Of a stretch of DNA of 64,000 nt, positions 51,795-61,012 are shown piece after piece (within the stretch, counting starts at the first letter, position 1; every line of letters begins with the position of its first letter). A program made the position numbers and the translations under genes. Origin of the DNA: Mesorhizobium sp. CAU 1732. GTDB lineage: Bacteria; Pseudomonadota; Alphaproteobacteria; Rhizobiales; Rhizobiaceae. The notes beneath the pieces were generated by a model that searched no databases, was not told where the DNA came from, and worked only from the letters and a program-made list of their open reading frames with translations. Where the stretch lies: contig NZ_JBDQQR010000004.1 of assembly GCF_039888675.1 (NCBI RefSeq), forward strand, positions 124,001 through 188,000, written 5' to 3'.

Positions 51795-52958
51795 ATGAAT
51801 CTGGTTACGATCGATGACGAGACGCGCATGGTGGTCGAGACGATCCGCCGCTTCATCATCGAAAAGGTGCAGCCGCTGGAAGCGGAGGTCGAGGAACTCG
51901 CCTCTATTCCGGCCGACACGTTGGCGGCGCTGAAGCAAGAGGCGATCGCGCTCGGCCTTTACGCACTCAACATGCCCGAGGACGTCGGGGGCGGCGGTCT
52001 CAGCAACGTCGCGATGTGCCTTGTCGAGGAGCAACTTGGCCAGACGTCCGACGCGCTGATCCGCCGTATCTTCGGACAAGTCTATCCGATGCTCATGGCC
52101 TGCACCCCGCAGCAGCGCGAGAAATACCTGCTGCCGACCGTGAAGGGCGACAAGATCTGCGCGATGGCGATCACCGAGCCGGGCGCGGGCTCCGACGCCG
52201 CGTCGATCTCCACGACGGCGAAGCTCGAAAACGGCGAGTGGGTGCTCAACGGCACCAAGCACTTCATCAGCGACGGCGACATAGCCGACTACGTCATCGT
52301 CATGGCGCTCAACGACGCGGAGAAGCGTGCGCGCGGTGGCATCACCCTGTTCCTGCTCGACCGGGATACGCCGGGTTTTCACGTCGCCCGCAAGCAGGCG
52401 ATGATGGGTCATCGCGGCTACGGTCATGCGGAACTCGTCTTCACCGACTGCCGCATCCCCGAAGACGCGGTGCTGGGGGAGGTCGGTAACGGCTTCAAGC
52501 TGATCATGCAGAGCGTGTCGGGCATCCGGCTCGGCCACATCGGCGCGCGCTGTACCGGCATGTCGCAGCGTGTCGTCGAGATGATGCGGCAGCACGCCGC
52601 CACCAGGAAGCAGTTCGGCAAGCCCATCGGCGACTACCAGATGATCCAGCAGATGATCGCGGATTCGGCAATCGACATCTATGCGTGCCGGTCCATGGTG
52701 CTCGACTGCGCGGCCGATATCGATCGCGGGCTCGATCCTCGAGACAAGGTGTCGATGATCAAGGTCTTCGCCTCCGAGATGCTCGGCAGGGTCGCCGACC
52801 GTGGCATTCAGGTGTTCGGTGGCTACGGCTTTACCAAGGAACTGCCGCTGGAGCGGATCTATCGCGATGCGCGCGTCACCCGCATCTACGACGGCACGTC
52901 GGAAATCCATCGCATGCTGATTGCGCGAAACGTCATCCGCAACGGCCTGACGCTTTAG
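51795..52958 (+). CDS. acyl-CoA dehydrogenase (cluster B)
   Basis: The 387-residue enzyme has the same length as the cluster A ACAD and the same signatures: AMAITEPGAGSDAASISTTA and QVFGGYGFTKELPLERIYRD, then RIYDGTSEIHR. The usual catalytic Glu position is Asp (IYDG), as in its paralog. Substrate is unknown. It is third in the operon, three bases after the CoA-transferase stop. Confidence 0.88.
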   Translation: MNLVTIDDETRMVVETIRRFIIEKVQPLEAEVEELASIPADTLAALKQEAIALGLYALNMPEDVGGGGLSNVAMCLVEEQLGQTSDALIRRIFGQVYPMLMACTPQQREKYLLPTVKGDKICAMAITEPGAGSDAASISTTAKLENGEWVLNGTKHFISDGDIADYVIVMALNDAEKRARGGITLFLLDRDTPGFHVARKQAMMGHRGYGHAELVFTDCRIPEDAVLGEVGNGFKLIMQSVSGIRLGHIGARCTGMSQRVVEMMRQHAATRKQFGKPIGDYQMIQQMIADSAIDIYACRSMVLDCAADIDRGLDPRDKVSMIKVFASEMLGRVADRGIQVFGGYGFTKELPLERIYRDARVTRIYDGTSEIHRMLIARNVIRNGLTL

Positions 52959-52974
52959 CACGGAGACACCGATC

Positions 52975-53388
52975 ATGACTGTGAAGAACGCATTCGTCCC
53001 TGCAAACGTCGGCGACAAGGTGACGTTCAAGAAGACGCTGACTGTTGCCGAACAGGCGATGTTCACGGGTATCAGCGGCAATCTCGGCGGCGTTTATGTC
53101 GACCGTTCGAAGGCGAAGGAAGCCGGGCTTGCCGACATGGCGATCTTCGAACTCGTCGCCGCGTCGCTGCTGTCCACCTGCCTGTCGCGTCTCGCCGGCC
53201 CAACCTATCGCATCGCTTCGTTTTCGATCGATTTCGCCGCATCCATGACGGTGGGTACGACGGTCGCAGCAACGGCGCAGCTTTCCGAAACTGGAGCGGG
53301 CGGTCAAAGCTACGACCTGTTGCTCGAAGCCGACGGTACGACTCTGTCGACGGGTAAGGCCGTGCTCGTGCCGATCGTCGCGAGGTAG
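52975..53388 (+). CDS. MaoC-like hot-dog protein lacking hydratase residues
   Basis: The 137-residue protein has a MaoC fold (VGDKVTFKKTLTVAEQAMFT, then ISGNLGGVYVDRSKAKEAG). The catalytic GD--P-H of hydratase 2 reads GNLGGVYVD, so both Asp and His are lost (N and Y), and the usual AHG is LADMA. It is probably non-catalytic and pairs with the next protein as a hetero-hot-dog, or binds an acyl-CoA. The adjacent MaoC gene starts three bases after its stop. Confidence 0.75.
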   Translation: MTVKNAFVPANVGDKVTFKKTLTVAEQAMFTGISGNLGGVYVDRSKAKEAGLADMAIFELVAASLLSTCLSRLAGPTYRIASFSIDFAASMTVGTTVAATAQLSETGAGGQSYDLLLEADGTTLSTGKAVLVPIVAR

Positions 53389-53391
53389 GCC

Positions 53392-53823
53392 ATGTACGAC
53401 GTTATCCTATTCGCCGACCTTTCCGTCGGAGATCGGGTCTCCGTATCCAAGACCGTCACCGAGGCGGACGGGTCGCTTTACATTGCCGCGACTGGCGATT
53501 TCGGTCCTGTCCACATCGACGAAGATTATGCGGGATCGACCCGGTTCGGCCAGCGGCTTGCGCCCGGAATCATGGTTGCGGGCTTATGCACCAGCGTGCT
53601 GACCGCGGAACTGGCCGGCGTGCTCGGCGTGTCAATCGAGGACAGCTTCTGGTTTACCGGCCCGGTCTTTTACGGCGATACCATCACGATCGACGTGTGG
53701 ATCTCGGAAAAGCACGAGGACACACGGACGCTGGTCTGGGAGGCGTCCGCTACCAACGAGGAAGGCCGCGAGGTGCTCAAGGCGCGCGCGACCCTGAAAT
53801 ATCCACGTCCAAAACCACAATGA
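53392..53823 (+). CDS. MaoC-family dehydratase, catalytic residues present
   Basis: The 143-residue hot-dog protein has ATGDFGPVHIDEDYAGSTRF, keeping the catalytic Asp and His (the N of the motif is G). The following AHG is APG, so the second His is absent. It resembles the single MaoC of cluster A (19992-20459) in the N-terminal FxDLSVGDRVSVSKTVTEAD style. Its stop overlaps the DapA-like start (ATGA). Likely hydrates an enoyl-CoA, possibly with its degenerate neighbour. Confidence 0.78.
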   Translation: MYDVILFADLSVGDRVSVSKTVTEADGSLYIAATGDFGPVHIDEDYAGSTRFGQRLAPGIMVAGLCTSVLTAELAGVLGVSIEDSFWFTGPVFYGDTITIDVWISEKHEDTRTLVWEASATNEEGREVLKARATLKYPRPKPQ

Positions 53824-54755
53824 GTTCAATGAAGAAATCTGATTTAGCCGGCGTAACCGTCGCCACCGTACTGCCGTTCGACGAGACGGGAGCGATCGAC
53901 TGGGCAAGTTACGAGCGCCTGATCGACTATTGTGGGCGCTCGCCCGCCATCGCCGCGATCTTCGTCAACGGTCATGCCGGCGAGGCGACGTCGCTTTCGG
54001 TTGAGGAACGCTCCGAAGTCATTCGCCGCACGCGTGCGCTGATCGGTAAGGACAAGCCGCTCATGGCGGGCGTGATACCGCATGGCGTCGAGGACGCCGT
54101 GGCGCAGGCAAGGTCCGCGCAGGCGGACGGCGCCGACTGCTATGTCGTGTTCCCCCCGGCTGCATTGGGCGGTGGGGCTGCCGCTACCGACGCCCCGCTT
54201 GCCTATTTCGAAGCGGTGACGTCCCGCGTCGATATTCCGGCATCGGTGTTCCAGTTTTCGTTGGCGTCCGGTTTTGGCTACTCCACAAGCGTTCTGGCGC
54301 AACTCGCCGCTCTGCCGAAGATCGTCGCAGTCAAGGAGGGCAGCAACACCATGCTGGCCTATGAGGAAAACCTGAGGGCGCTGCGCAATGGCGCTCCCGA
54401 TGTTGCGATGCTTCCGTCCAACTACGACTGGTTCCTGGCGCAGCTTGCGGTGGGCGCGGACGGCCTGCTTTCCGGGCTCGCAAGCCTAACTCCGGACTGG
54501 CTCGGCGATCTCTGGAACGCGTCGCAGTCGCTTGATCTTACCGCAATGCGTGCCGCCAACGACCGTCTCCATCCGATCGTTCGGACCATCTACGGGGCAC
54601 AGCCGGTCGTTGACATGCACAGTCGCATCAAGGTCGCGCTTCAGGAAATCGGAATCATTGCCAACGCGAGGCCGCGCCTGCCGCTCGTTCCCGTCAGGCC
54701 GGAGGTTGACAAAGCGGTGCGCGACGCCGTGCGGGCGAGCGGCCTGAAAGCCTGA
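53820..54755 (+). CDS. DapA/NAL-superfamily lyase with altered active site (second of three)
   Basis: ATG 53820 overlaps the MaoC stop. The 311-residue protein has IFVNGHAGEATSLSVEER in place of the GTTGE loop, VFQFSLASG in place of the Tyr motif, and the Schiff-base Lys in IVAVKEGSN. The same changes are found in the products of 29162-30115 and 54775-55722. It probably makes or breaks a carbon-carbon bond to a pyruvate-like unit after CoA-linked steps. Confidence 0.85.
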   Translation: MSSMKKSDLAGVTVATVLPFDETGAIDWASYERLIDYCGRSPAIAAIFVNGHAGEATSLSVEERSEVIRRTRALIGKDKPLMAGVIPHGVEDAVAQARSAQADGADCYVVFPPAALGGGAAATDAPLAYFEAVTSRVDIPASVFQFSLASGFGYSTSVLAQLAALPKIVAVKEGSNTMLAYEENLRALRNGAPDVAMLPSNYDWFLAQLAVGADGLLSGLASLTPDWLGDLWNASQSLDLTAMRAANDRLHPIVRTIYGAQPVVDMHSRIKVALQEIGIIANARPRLPLVPVRPEVDKAVRDAVRASGLKA

Positions 54756-54774
54756 TACTGAGCCAGAGGGAAAT

Positions 54775-55722
54775 ATGATCGTGAAAGAGATTCCGGCGCA
54801 CCCGTTTGGCGGCGTCTATGCTGCAACGATATGTCCGATGACCGACAAAGGTCAGATACAAGACGACAATTTGGCGTCACACCTGTCAAAGGTAGTGAAC
54901 ACCGAAGGCATCGCGGGTCTTCTCGTCAACGGCCATGCAGGCGAGAATTATGCTCTCGATCGCGCCGAGCTCGCCAGCGTCGTGCGGGCCGCGCGAACCG
55001 TGTCGGGGGATCGGAAGGTCGTGGCCGGCATCAATGCCGAGCGCGCGGATGTCGCCGCGGCGATGGCGGAAGATGCCGCAAAGGCCGGTGCGCACGCGGT
55101 GATGGTGTTTCCGCCGTTCTCATGGGCGCTTGGTGCCGACGACCGTGTGGTCCTCGCCCATCATCGCGTCGTTGCCGAAGCGAGCGGCCTGCCGCTTTTT
55201 CTGTTCCAGGGGTCGGTAAATTCCGGAAAGACTGCGTACCAACCGGACGTGCTGGCGCGACTTCTCGAAATTGACAGTGTCGTCGGCATCAAGGAGGGCA
55301 GTTGGGAAACCTCCGCCTATGAGGCGACGCGGCGCCTCACCAAACGCCTGCGTCCCGATGTCGGTGTCATGGCTTCCGGCGACGAGCATCTCTTTCCGTG
55401 CTTCGCGATCGGCAGCGAGGGGAGCCTGGTGAGCCTCGCCGCAATCGTTCCGGAAATGATCGTTGCACTGGAGAGGGCCGTTGCCGCCGGCGATATGGCT
55501 GCAGGACGCGACATGCACGAGCGGCTCTACCAACTTGCCAGGATCGTCTACGGCTCGCCGGGCCATCTCGCGACGCTGCGTCTCAAAACCTGCCTCGTGC
55601 TGCTTGGCCACCAGCCCAACGCCGTGTCGCGTTCGAGCATCAGTCAGTTGTCGGGCGAGGAGGTTAGCCTTTTGCGGCAGGCGCTCGAAGTTGCCGGCGT
55701 GCTGGAGAGGAAAGCCGCCTGA
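54775..55722 (+). CDS. DapA/NAL-superfamily lyase with altered active site (third of three)
   Basis: The 315-residue protein has LLVNGHAGENYALDRAEL, LFLFQGSVNSGKTAY and VVGIKEGSW with the Schiff-base Lys. Like its two paralogs it has HA for TT and FQ for YN. Adjacent location to the second paralog suggests a hetero-oligomer or two sequential substrates. Its TGA overlaps the next ATG by one base. Confidence 0.85.
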   Translation: MIVKEIPAHPFGGVYAATICPMTDKGQIQDDNLASHLSKVVNTEGIAGLLVNGHAGENYALDRAELASVVRAARTVSGDRKVVAGINAERADVAAAMAEDAAKAGAHAVMVFPPFSWALGADDRVVLAHHRVVAEASGLPLFLFQGSVNSGKTAYQPDVLARLLEIDSVVGIKEGSWETSAYEATRRLTKRLRPDVGVMASGDEHLFPCFAIGSEGSLVSLAAIVPEMIVALERAVAAGDMAAGRDMHERLYQLARIVYGSPGHLATLRLKTCLVLLGHQPNAVSRSSISQLSGEEVSLLRQALEVAGVLERKAA

Positions 55723-56024
55723 TGGCAATGACCCATATTGTCATGGTCGACATAGACCCGGAGGACGAAGTCGCGTTCAACGAATGGTATGACACGGTCC
55801 ATCTGCCCGACATTCTCGCCTGCCCTGGTTGGTTGTCCGCCAGTCGGCACCGCTGTCTGGAGGGCGGGCCGAGTTATGTCGCCGTCTATCAAATAAGTGG
55901 TGCGGAGGCCTACGACACGCCAGCGTTCCACGCAATTAAAGGGTTCGGTCCGTTCGAAGGCAAGGTGAAGAATTTCTGGCGCCTGCGGCTTGCGCCGATC
56001 GACCACGACGCTGCGGCCGGCTGA
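55722..56024 (+). CDS. small DUF4286-like dimeric barrel protein
   Basis: The 100-residue protein begins MTHIVMVDIDPEDEVAFNEW then YDTVHLPDILACPGWLSASR, the ferredoxin-like barrel pattern of DUF4286/EthD-type proteins (FNEWYDTEHLP). The function is unknown; cluster A has a comparable small barrel (DUF1330) next to its DapA-like lyase. It overlaps the lyase gene by one base and ends the cluster B operon. Confidence 0.72.
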   Translation: MAMTHIVMVDIDPEDEVAFNEWYDTVHLPDILACPGWLSASRHRCLEGGPSYVAVYQISGAEAYDTPAFHAIKGFGPFEGKVKNFWRLRLAPIDHDAAAG

Positions 56025-56103
56025 GCGGCGCATCAGGTCTTCGCACTCGGTATTTTTAATCCGCGCGGTATAGACTGGCTCGGACGAATCCGGAGCGACC
56101 GAC

Positions 56104-57030
56104 TTGAACCTTCGCCAACTCGAAATTTTCAGCGCGGTCATGCGCTATCACACGACGATTGCCGCCGCTGAGGCCCTGTCGATGTCGCAGTCGGCAGTGT
56201 CGAATGCCATCAAGCATGTCGAATCCCAACTCGGCTTCCAGCTCTTTGAGCGGGTCAGCAACAGGCTCGTCCCTACCGAGGAAGCCAAGATACTGCTGGA
56301 GGAAGCTGAGCCTCTATTCTTACATCAGCAGGCGGTGAACCAGCGTGCGGCCGACTTGCGCGCTGGGAGGATCGGACGCATCCGTATCGCTGCTACCGCC
56401 GAGTTGTCGGAATCGATCCTGCCAGCGGTGATGGCGCAGTTCATGAACCAGCATCCCAATGTTTATCTCTCGCTGGATACGCGGCCCCTGAACAGCGTGC
56501 TGGACGCGGTCGAGAGCGGACTGGCCGATGTCGGCTTCGGCATGGAGGCTCATGAACGCCACGGCCTGACGCTAAGGCCGATCGCAGACCTGACAACAGT
56601 GTGCGTCTGTCAACGGACGAGCGATCTGGCGTCGCTGCCGTTCATCACGCCGAATGACTTGCGCGGCCACAAGCTGATTGCACCGCAGATGAGCAACGGC
56701 ATCGGCGTTATCATCGCCGAAGCGTTCTCGAAGGCGGCGGCCCCGTACATGCCCGCCGTCGAGGTTCGCTTTCTCAATGTCGCCGCGCGGCTGGTACAGG
56801 AGAACTGGGGCGTGGCCATCCTTGATGAGATGACGGTATCATCCGGGCGATACGACGATCTCGCTATCCGCCACATGCAGCCCAAGATGCGCCTGTCCCT
56901 GTCGGCAATGCTGCCGCGCCAGCGTATCCCCTCGCGCCTATCTTCGGCTTTCATCGCCATGTTTCAGAATCAAACGCATCGCGTCTTGAGCGAGTTGCAG
57001 ACCCGGATTGGGGTTTCGTCTGGGAGTTGA
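56104..57030 (+). CDS. LysR-family transcriptional regulator
   Basis: The TTG start at 56104 (NLRQLEIFSAVMRY follows) has CCGGAG about ten bases upstream. The 308-residue LTTR has the winged HTH at residues 1-60 (TIAAAEALSMSQSAVSNAIKHVE) and a type II binding-protein-like effector domain. It lies downstream of cluster B in the same direction, not divergent, so it may regulate that operon or the adjacent sox genes; the target is not evident. Confidence 0.85.
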   Translation: MNLRQLEIFSAVMRYHTTIAAAEALSMSQSAVSNAIKHVESQLGFQLFERVSNRLVPTEEAKILLEEAEPLFLHQQAVNQRAADLRAGRIGRIRIAATAELSESILPAVMAQFMNQHPNVYLSLDTRPLNSVLDAVESGLADVGFGMEAHERHGLTLRPIADLTTVCVCQRTSDLASLPFITPNDLRGHKLIAPQMSNGIGVIIAEAFSKAAAPYMPAVEVRFLNVAARLVQENWGVAILDEMTVSSGRYDDLAIRHMQPKMRLSLSAMLPRQRIPSRLSSAFIAMFQNQTHRVLSELQTRIGVSSGS

Positions 57031-57447
57031 ATATGATCGCGCTTTGGACGACCGTGACCTCCGCGCCCAGATAGGCAAGTGTCATGGCCGTGAAAGGGCA
57101 GTGCCGATTCCCTGGATTTCGATGACCCTTGACGCCTTCGAGCACATCCTGCCTCACTGGAAACGAGGCGGGCGTCTTCTTTGGATTCGCCGGGCAGTTA
57201 AGGCAGATTTATCATGGTGATCGAATGGGGAAGATCGAGTTCCCTGCAAATCGAGCGCGCGGTTCCTTGCGAACAAGCGATCTTCGCCCTGCATGATCAC
57301 GGGCTGCCTCCATTCACGAAGATCCTGGTCAAGCGCGGGGAGAGACATCCGGCACCTGATAGCATGTGGTGGCACAACGCGATGTCCCTGCCGCGTGTCC
57401 TGTAGCCGCGGTGGTGCGTTCCGAACGGCTGTACAGCCGGCGGTCTG
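57031..57447. other. intergenic region, no gene seen
   Basis: About 415 bases between the convergent LysR and soxG genes. A plus-strand frame 57214-57405 exists without ribosome binding site or recognisable family. No strong hairpin was found. Confidence 0.5.
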
Positions 57448-58050
57448 CTATGACATCGGCGCCAAGAGAATTTGACCGTCTCTCCGCGTCTCTGCGTCTC
57501 CCTCAAGCGCTGGGTCGCGGCGGAACTCCTCGGCGGATACCTTCAGCCATTGCACGACGTGGTCCCAAACGCTGACGTCGAAGTAGATTCGATAGCCGGA
57601 GCCGGAAATGCGGTGCAGAAGCACGTGGATTTGGCTGAGCAATGATCGCTTTGCCTGGCCTACGCGAAAGACCGTTGGATGTAGATCGAGGCTGCATCCC
57701 TTGGCAATCAGATCGGCTGACCGCCTACCGTCGATTTCGACTGCGCGCCACGCGTCAGTGACGTCGGCGACATGAAACAACATGCCTCGACAGGCGTCGT
57801 CGATCCTTGCCGCAATGTCGAGTTCGGTATCGGCGGCGCGGATGAGCCATTGGTTGGGTGCCAGCCACAAAATCTCACGGTCCCCGCTGGTGGAGGCATT
57901 CGGTACCTCCGGCAGAGGAGCGCCGAGTACACTTTCCAACCGCTGACGCTGCTGCTGGTCGATCCGCCTCGCTCTCAGCAAAGAGAGCTGGTGGCGTGAA
58001 GGTTCATCAATCGCCAACTGGGGGTAGCGCAGAACTGACCTGTCAGTCAT
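57448..58050 (-). CDS. soxG: sarcosine oxidase gamma subunit
   Basis: The 200-residue protein has the SoxG/GcvT-like pattern: LWLAPNQWLIRA, VADVTDAWRAVEIDGRRSADLIAKGCSLDLHP and FRVGQAKRSLLSQIHVLLHR (pieces). It is the small structural subunit of the heterotetrameric sarcosine oxidase. It overlaps soxA by eight bases and is the last gene of soxBDAG. Confidence 0.86.
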   Translation of the reverse strand: MTDRSVLRYPQLAIDEPSRHQLSLLRARRIDQQQRQRLESVLGAPLPEVPNASTSGDREILWLAPNQWLIRAADTELDIAARIDDACRGMLFHVADVTDAWRAVEIDGRRSADLIAKGCSLDLHPTVFRVGQAKRSLLSQIHVLLHRISGSGYRIYFDVSVWDHVVQWLKVSAEEFRRDPALEGDAETRRDGQILLAPMS

Positions 58051-61012
58051 GGATACGCTCTCCTTGAGGATCGTAAGCTGCCAGCGGAGCGATGCGGGCG
58101 TGGAACTGGCCTTGCGGGGTAATGGCGATCACGTCTTTTTCGGTCGTCTCCCGGCCTCCTCGAACCATGCCCAGCGAAACACCGCGCATGAGCGTGGGGC
58201 TGAAGCCGGACGACGTGACGAAACCGACGGATTCACGGGGGCCTGAGCCTCGCAGCGACAGTTGCGCGCCCAGCGGAAGCGGTCGGCCGTCGACGGGCTC
58301 CAGGCCCACCAGTTGCAACCGGTCCAATCGTTGGTTTTGCGGCAGAAGCAGAGAGCGCCGTCCGACGAAATCCGACTTCCGCTTCAACACGTGATCCCAT
58401 CCGACATCGATCGGGTTGGTTGTGCCATCCGTGTCGCTTCCGACGTGGAGGTATCCCTTCTCCAGCCGAAGCCGAAGGTAGGTCTCGATTCCGACCGGCG
58501 CGATGCCGTGGGGCTGCCCCGCGCCGATCAGTCTTTCCCACAGTTTCGGCGCGAGCGACCATGGAACGTTCACTTCGTAGGTCACTTCGCCCGTAAAGCT
58601 GACCCTCGATACGCGCGCGTGAATGCCGCCGACGGTCCCCTCCCGGAAGCTCATATGCGGGAAATCCTGCGGCCCCAGCGGGATGTCGGTGCCGGTTTCG
58701 CGCAGAACGGTGCGCGCCATTGGCCCGCTCAGCGAAAGTACCGCCCAGGCAGTCGTCACCGGCGCGATCAGAACGTCCAGTTCGGGCCATTCGCATTGCA
58801 GCCATTCTTCGAGCCAGGCGGCAATGCGCTCCGCGCCGCCACTGGTCGTGCCCACGATGAAATGATCGTCGGCGAGACGTGCAGCCACGCCGTCGTCGAT
58901 GATCACTCCGAGTTCGTTGAGCATCAGGCCGTAGCGGATGGAGCCGATGCGCAGGGTCGACATCGTGTTGGCGTAGATGCGGTCGAGGAACGTTGCCGCG
59001 TCGGGACCTTTGACCTCTATCTTGCCCAGCGGCGAAGCATCGAAGAGGCTGACGCCCTCGCGCACGATCAACGCTTCCCGATGCACGGCCGTTTCAAGCG
59101 TTTCTCCAGGGCGCGGATAGCAGGCGGGGCGCTGCCATCCGCCATAATCCTCCATCATCGCTCCGGCGGCGACGTTCCAGTCATGAAGGGACGTGCGGCG
59201 TATCGGCCGAAACAGCTCGGCACGGGTGCTGCCGGCAAGCGCGCCGAAGCTGACCGGCGTGAACGGGAAGCGGTATCTCGTCGTGCCGACCTCCGGGACA
59301 TCGCGGCCGGTCAGCGCCGCCATGATCGCCAGACCGTTGACGTTCGACGTCTTTCCCTGGTCCGTGCCCATTCCAAGCGTGGTGTAGCGCTTGAGGTGTT
59401 CGACGGATATGAAGTTCTCGCGTGCAGCCAGCTCGATATCATCGACCGTCACGTCGTTCTGGAAATCTACGAATGCCTTTCCGCGCCCGTTGGCGACCTG
59501 CCAGAACGCTTCGATGCCTGGTGCGTCTCCCGTCGACTGCGGCGGCTGCACCCGTGTCGTGTCTGGCGTGAAGCCGATATCCGCCGCTGCTCGTAGACCG
59601 GCATCGTGCGCTTCCGCCAGGGACGCTGCGATGCCCATCCTGCCCGCTGCGGCGCCGACGGAACAAACGTGTCGAGGAGACTCCAGCGGCTTCAACAATG
59701 CCTGGTCGGCATCGTAGGCCAGCTTTCCGCCCGCCTGGCAAAAAAGATGCACCGTTGGATTGTACCCGCCGGAGACAGCCAGGAGATCGCATGAGAGGGT
59801 GTGCGACCGGCCGTCGTTTTGGCGAACGCGCACCGAGCGGAGGCAGCGCCCGCCTTTCGTCTCGACGATTTCGGCGCCCCGAAAGACCGGGATGCCGTTT
59901 TCTCGCGCGGCTTCGATGAGGTGGTGCGGCGGCGCAGTGCGCGTATCGACGATGGCGGCAACCACCCCGCCGGCACGGGCCAATGCAGCGCCCGTCGCGT
60001 AAGCGTCGTCATTGTTGGTGAAGATCACCGCGCGCTCGCCGGGGCGAACGGCATAGCGTTCGATATATTGCCTCACCGCAGAGGCAAGCATCACGCCCGG
60101 CCGGTCGTTTCCGGCGAACACGAGGGGCCGCTCGAGGGCTCCGGTCGCCAGGATCACCGTCTTGGCGCGCACGCTCCAAAGCCGCTGGCGAGGCGTTCCG
60201 GGGAGAGGCCCACCGGCAGGCTCCGTCGGATTCTCGACGAGGACGACGGCGTTGTGATCGAAATATCCGACCGCCGCGGTTCGCGTCAGAATGCGTGCCT
60301 CGGGCCGGATTTCGAGATAGCGCCGGCAATCGGCGATCCAGGACCTTGCATCGACGCCGTCGATCGGCACCGGATCCCACAGCAGCCTTCCTCCGAGATG
60401 GCTGTCCTGCTCGACCAGGAGCATACGGCAGCCCGTAGCGGCCGCCGCTCGTGCAGCGGCCAGGCCTCCAGCACCGCCCCCCACGACGAGCACGTCGCAA
60501 TGGTCGTACCGCGTTTCGTAGCGATCGGGATCGGCCTGCCGCGGCGCTTGACCCAAGCCGGCCGCCCGGCGGATCGCCCATTCGAAGACGTGCCAGCCCG
60601 GCCACATGAACGTCTTGTAGTAGAAGCCTGCGGGAAGGAAACGAGAGAAGAGGCTGTTGATCGCTCCGACGTCGAAGGACGCGTTCGGCCATGAGTTGAC
60701 CGACCGCGCGCAGAGCCCTTCATGGAGGTCGATCTCGGTCGCCCGCAGATTGGGAGTGCTTTCGCTACCCTCGCCAAGCTGCACGAGCGCGTTTGGTTCC
60801 TCGCAGCCGACCCCGATGATCCCCCGCGGCCGATGATACTTGAAGGAGCGGCCGACCAGAGCAACGCCATTGGCAAGAAGCGCCGAGGCGAGCGTGTCGC
60901 CGACGAAACCCTGATGGCGCTTTCCGTTGAAACTGAAACTGACCGGCCGGTCACGCAGGATCATTCCGCCGTCGGGAAGTCGTCGGCTGGCGCCTCGATG
61001 CGATTTTGTCAT
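58043..61012 (-). CDS. soxA: sarcosine oxidase alpha subunit
   Basis: ATG 61012 overlaps the soxD stop (ATGA). The earlier in-frame start lies inside soxD. The 989-residue protein has a Fer2-like N-terminal part (VGCEEPNALVQ), a dinucleotide-binding domain (VVGGGAGGLAAARAAAATG near 175), a second Rossmann part (ATGALERPLVFAGNDRPGVM) and a C-terminal folate-binding GcvT-like domain (YGLMLNELGVIIDDGVAARL, ELDVLIAPVTTAWAVLSLSG). It binds NAD and folate and takes the methyl group from sarcosine to 5,10-methylene-THF. Confidence 0.9.
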   Translation of the reverse strand: MTKSHRGASRRLPDGGMILRDRPVSFSFNGKRHQGFVGDTLASALLANGVALVGRSFKYHRPRGIIGVGCEEPNALVQLGEGSESTPNLRATEIDLHEGLCARSVNSWPNASFDVGAINSLFSRFLPAGFYYKTFMWPGWHVFEWAIRRAAGLGQAPRQADPDRYETRYDHCDVLVVGGGAGGLAAARAAAATGCRMLLVEQDSHLGGRLLWDPVPIDGVDARSWIADCRRYLEIRPEARILTRTAAVGYFDHNAVVLVENPTEPAGGPLPGTPRQRLWSVRAKTVILATGALERPLVFAGNDRPGVMLASAVRQYIERYAVRPGERAVIFTNNDDAYATGAALARAGGVVAAIVDTRTAPPHHLIEAARENGIPVFRGAEIVETKGGRCLRSVRVRQNDGRSHTLSCDLLAVSGGYNPTVHLFCQAGGKLAYDADQALLKPLESPRHVCSVGAAAGRMGIAASLAEAHDAGLRAAADIGFTPDTTRVQPPQSTGDAPGIEAFWQVANGRGKAFVDFQNDVTVDDIELAARENFISVEHLKRYTTLGMGTDQGKTSNVNGLAIMAALTGRDVPEVGTTRYRFPFTPVSFGALAGSTRAELFRPIRRTSLHDWNVAAGAMMEDYGGWQRPACYPRPGETLETAVHREALIVREGVSLFDASPLGKIEVKGPDAATFLDRIYANTMSTLRIGSIRYGLMLNELGVIIDDGVAARLADDHFIVGTTSGGAERIAAWLEEWLQCEWPELDVLIAPVTTAWAVLSLSGPMARTVLRETGTDIPLGPQDFPHMSFREGTVGGIHARVSRVSFTGEVTYEVNVPWSLAPKLWERLIGAGQPHGIAPVGIETYLRLRLEKGYLHVGSDTDGTTNPIDVGWDHVLKRKSDFVGRRSLLLPQNQRLDRLQLVGLEPVDGRPLPLGAQLSLRGSGPRESVGFVTSSGFSPTLMRGVSLGMVRGGRETTEKDVIAITPQGQFHARIAPLAAYDPQGERIHD

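Noticed and set aside
51006..53081. 691-codon minus-strand open frame
   Set aside because: Antisense to two well-supported genes (CoA-transferase and acyl-CoA dehydrogenase); translation is Asp/Arg/His-rich with no family motif, typical of high-GC shadow frames.
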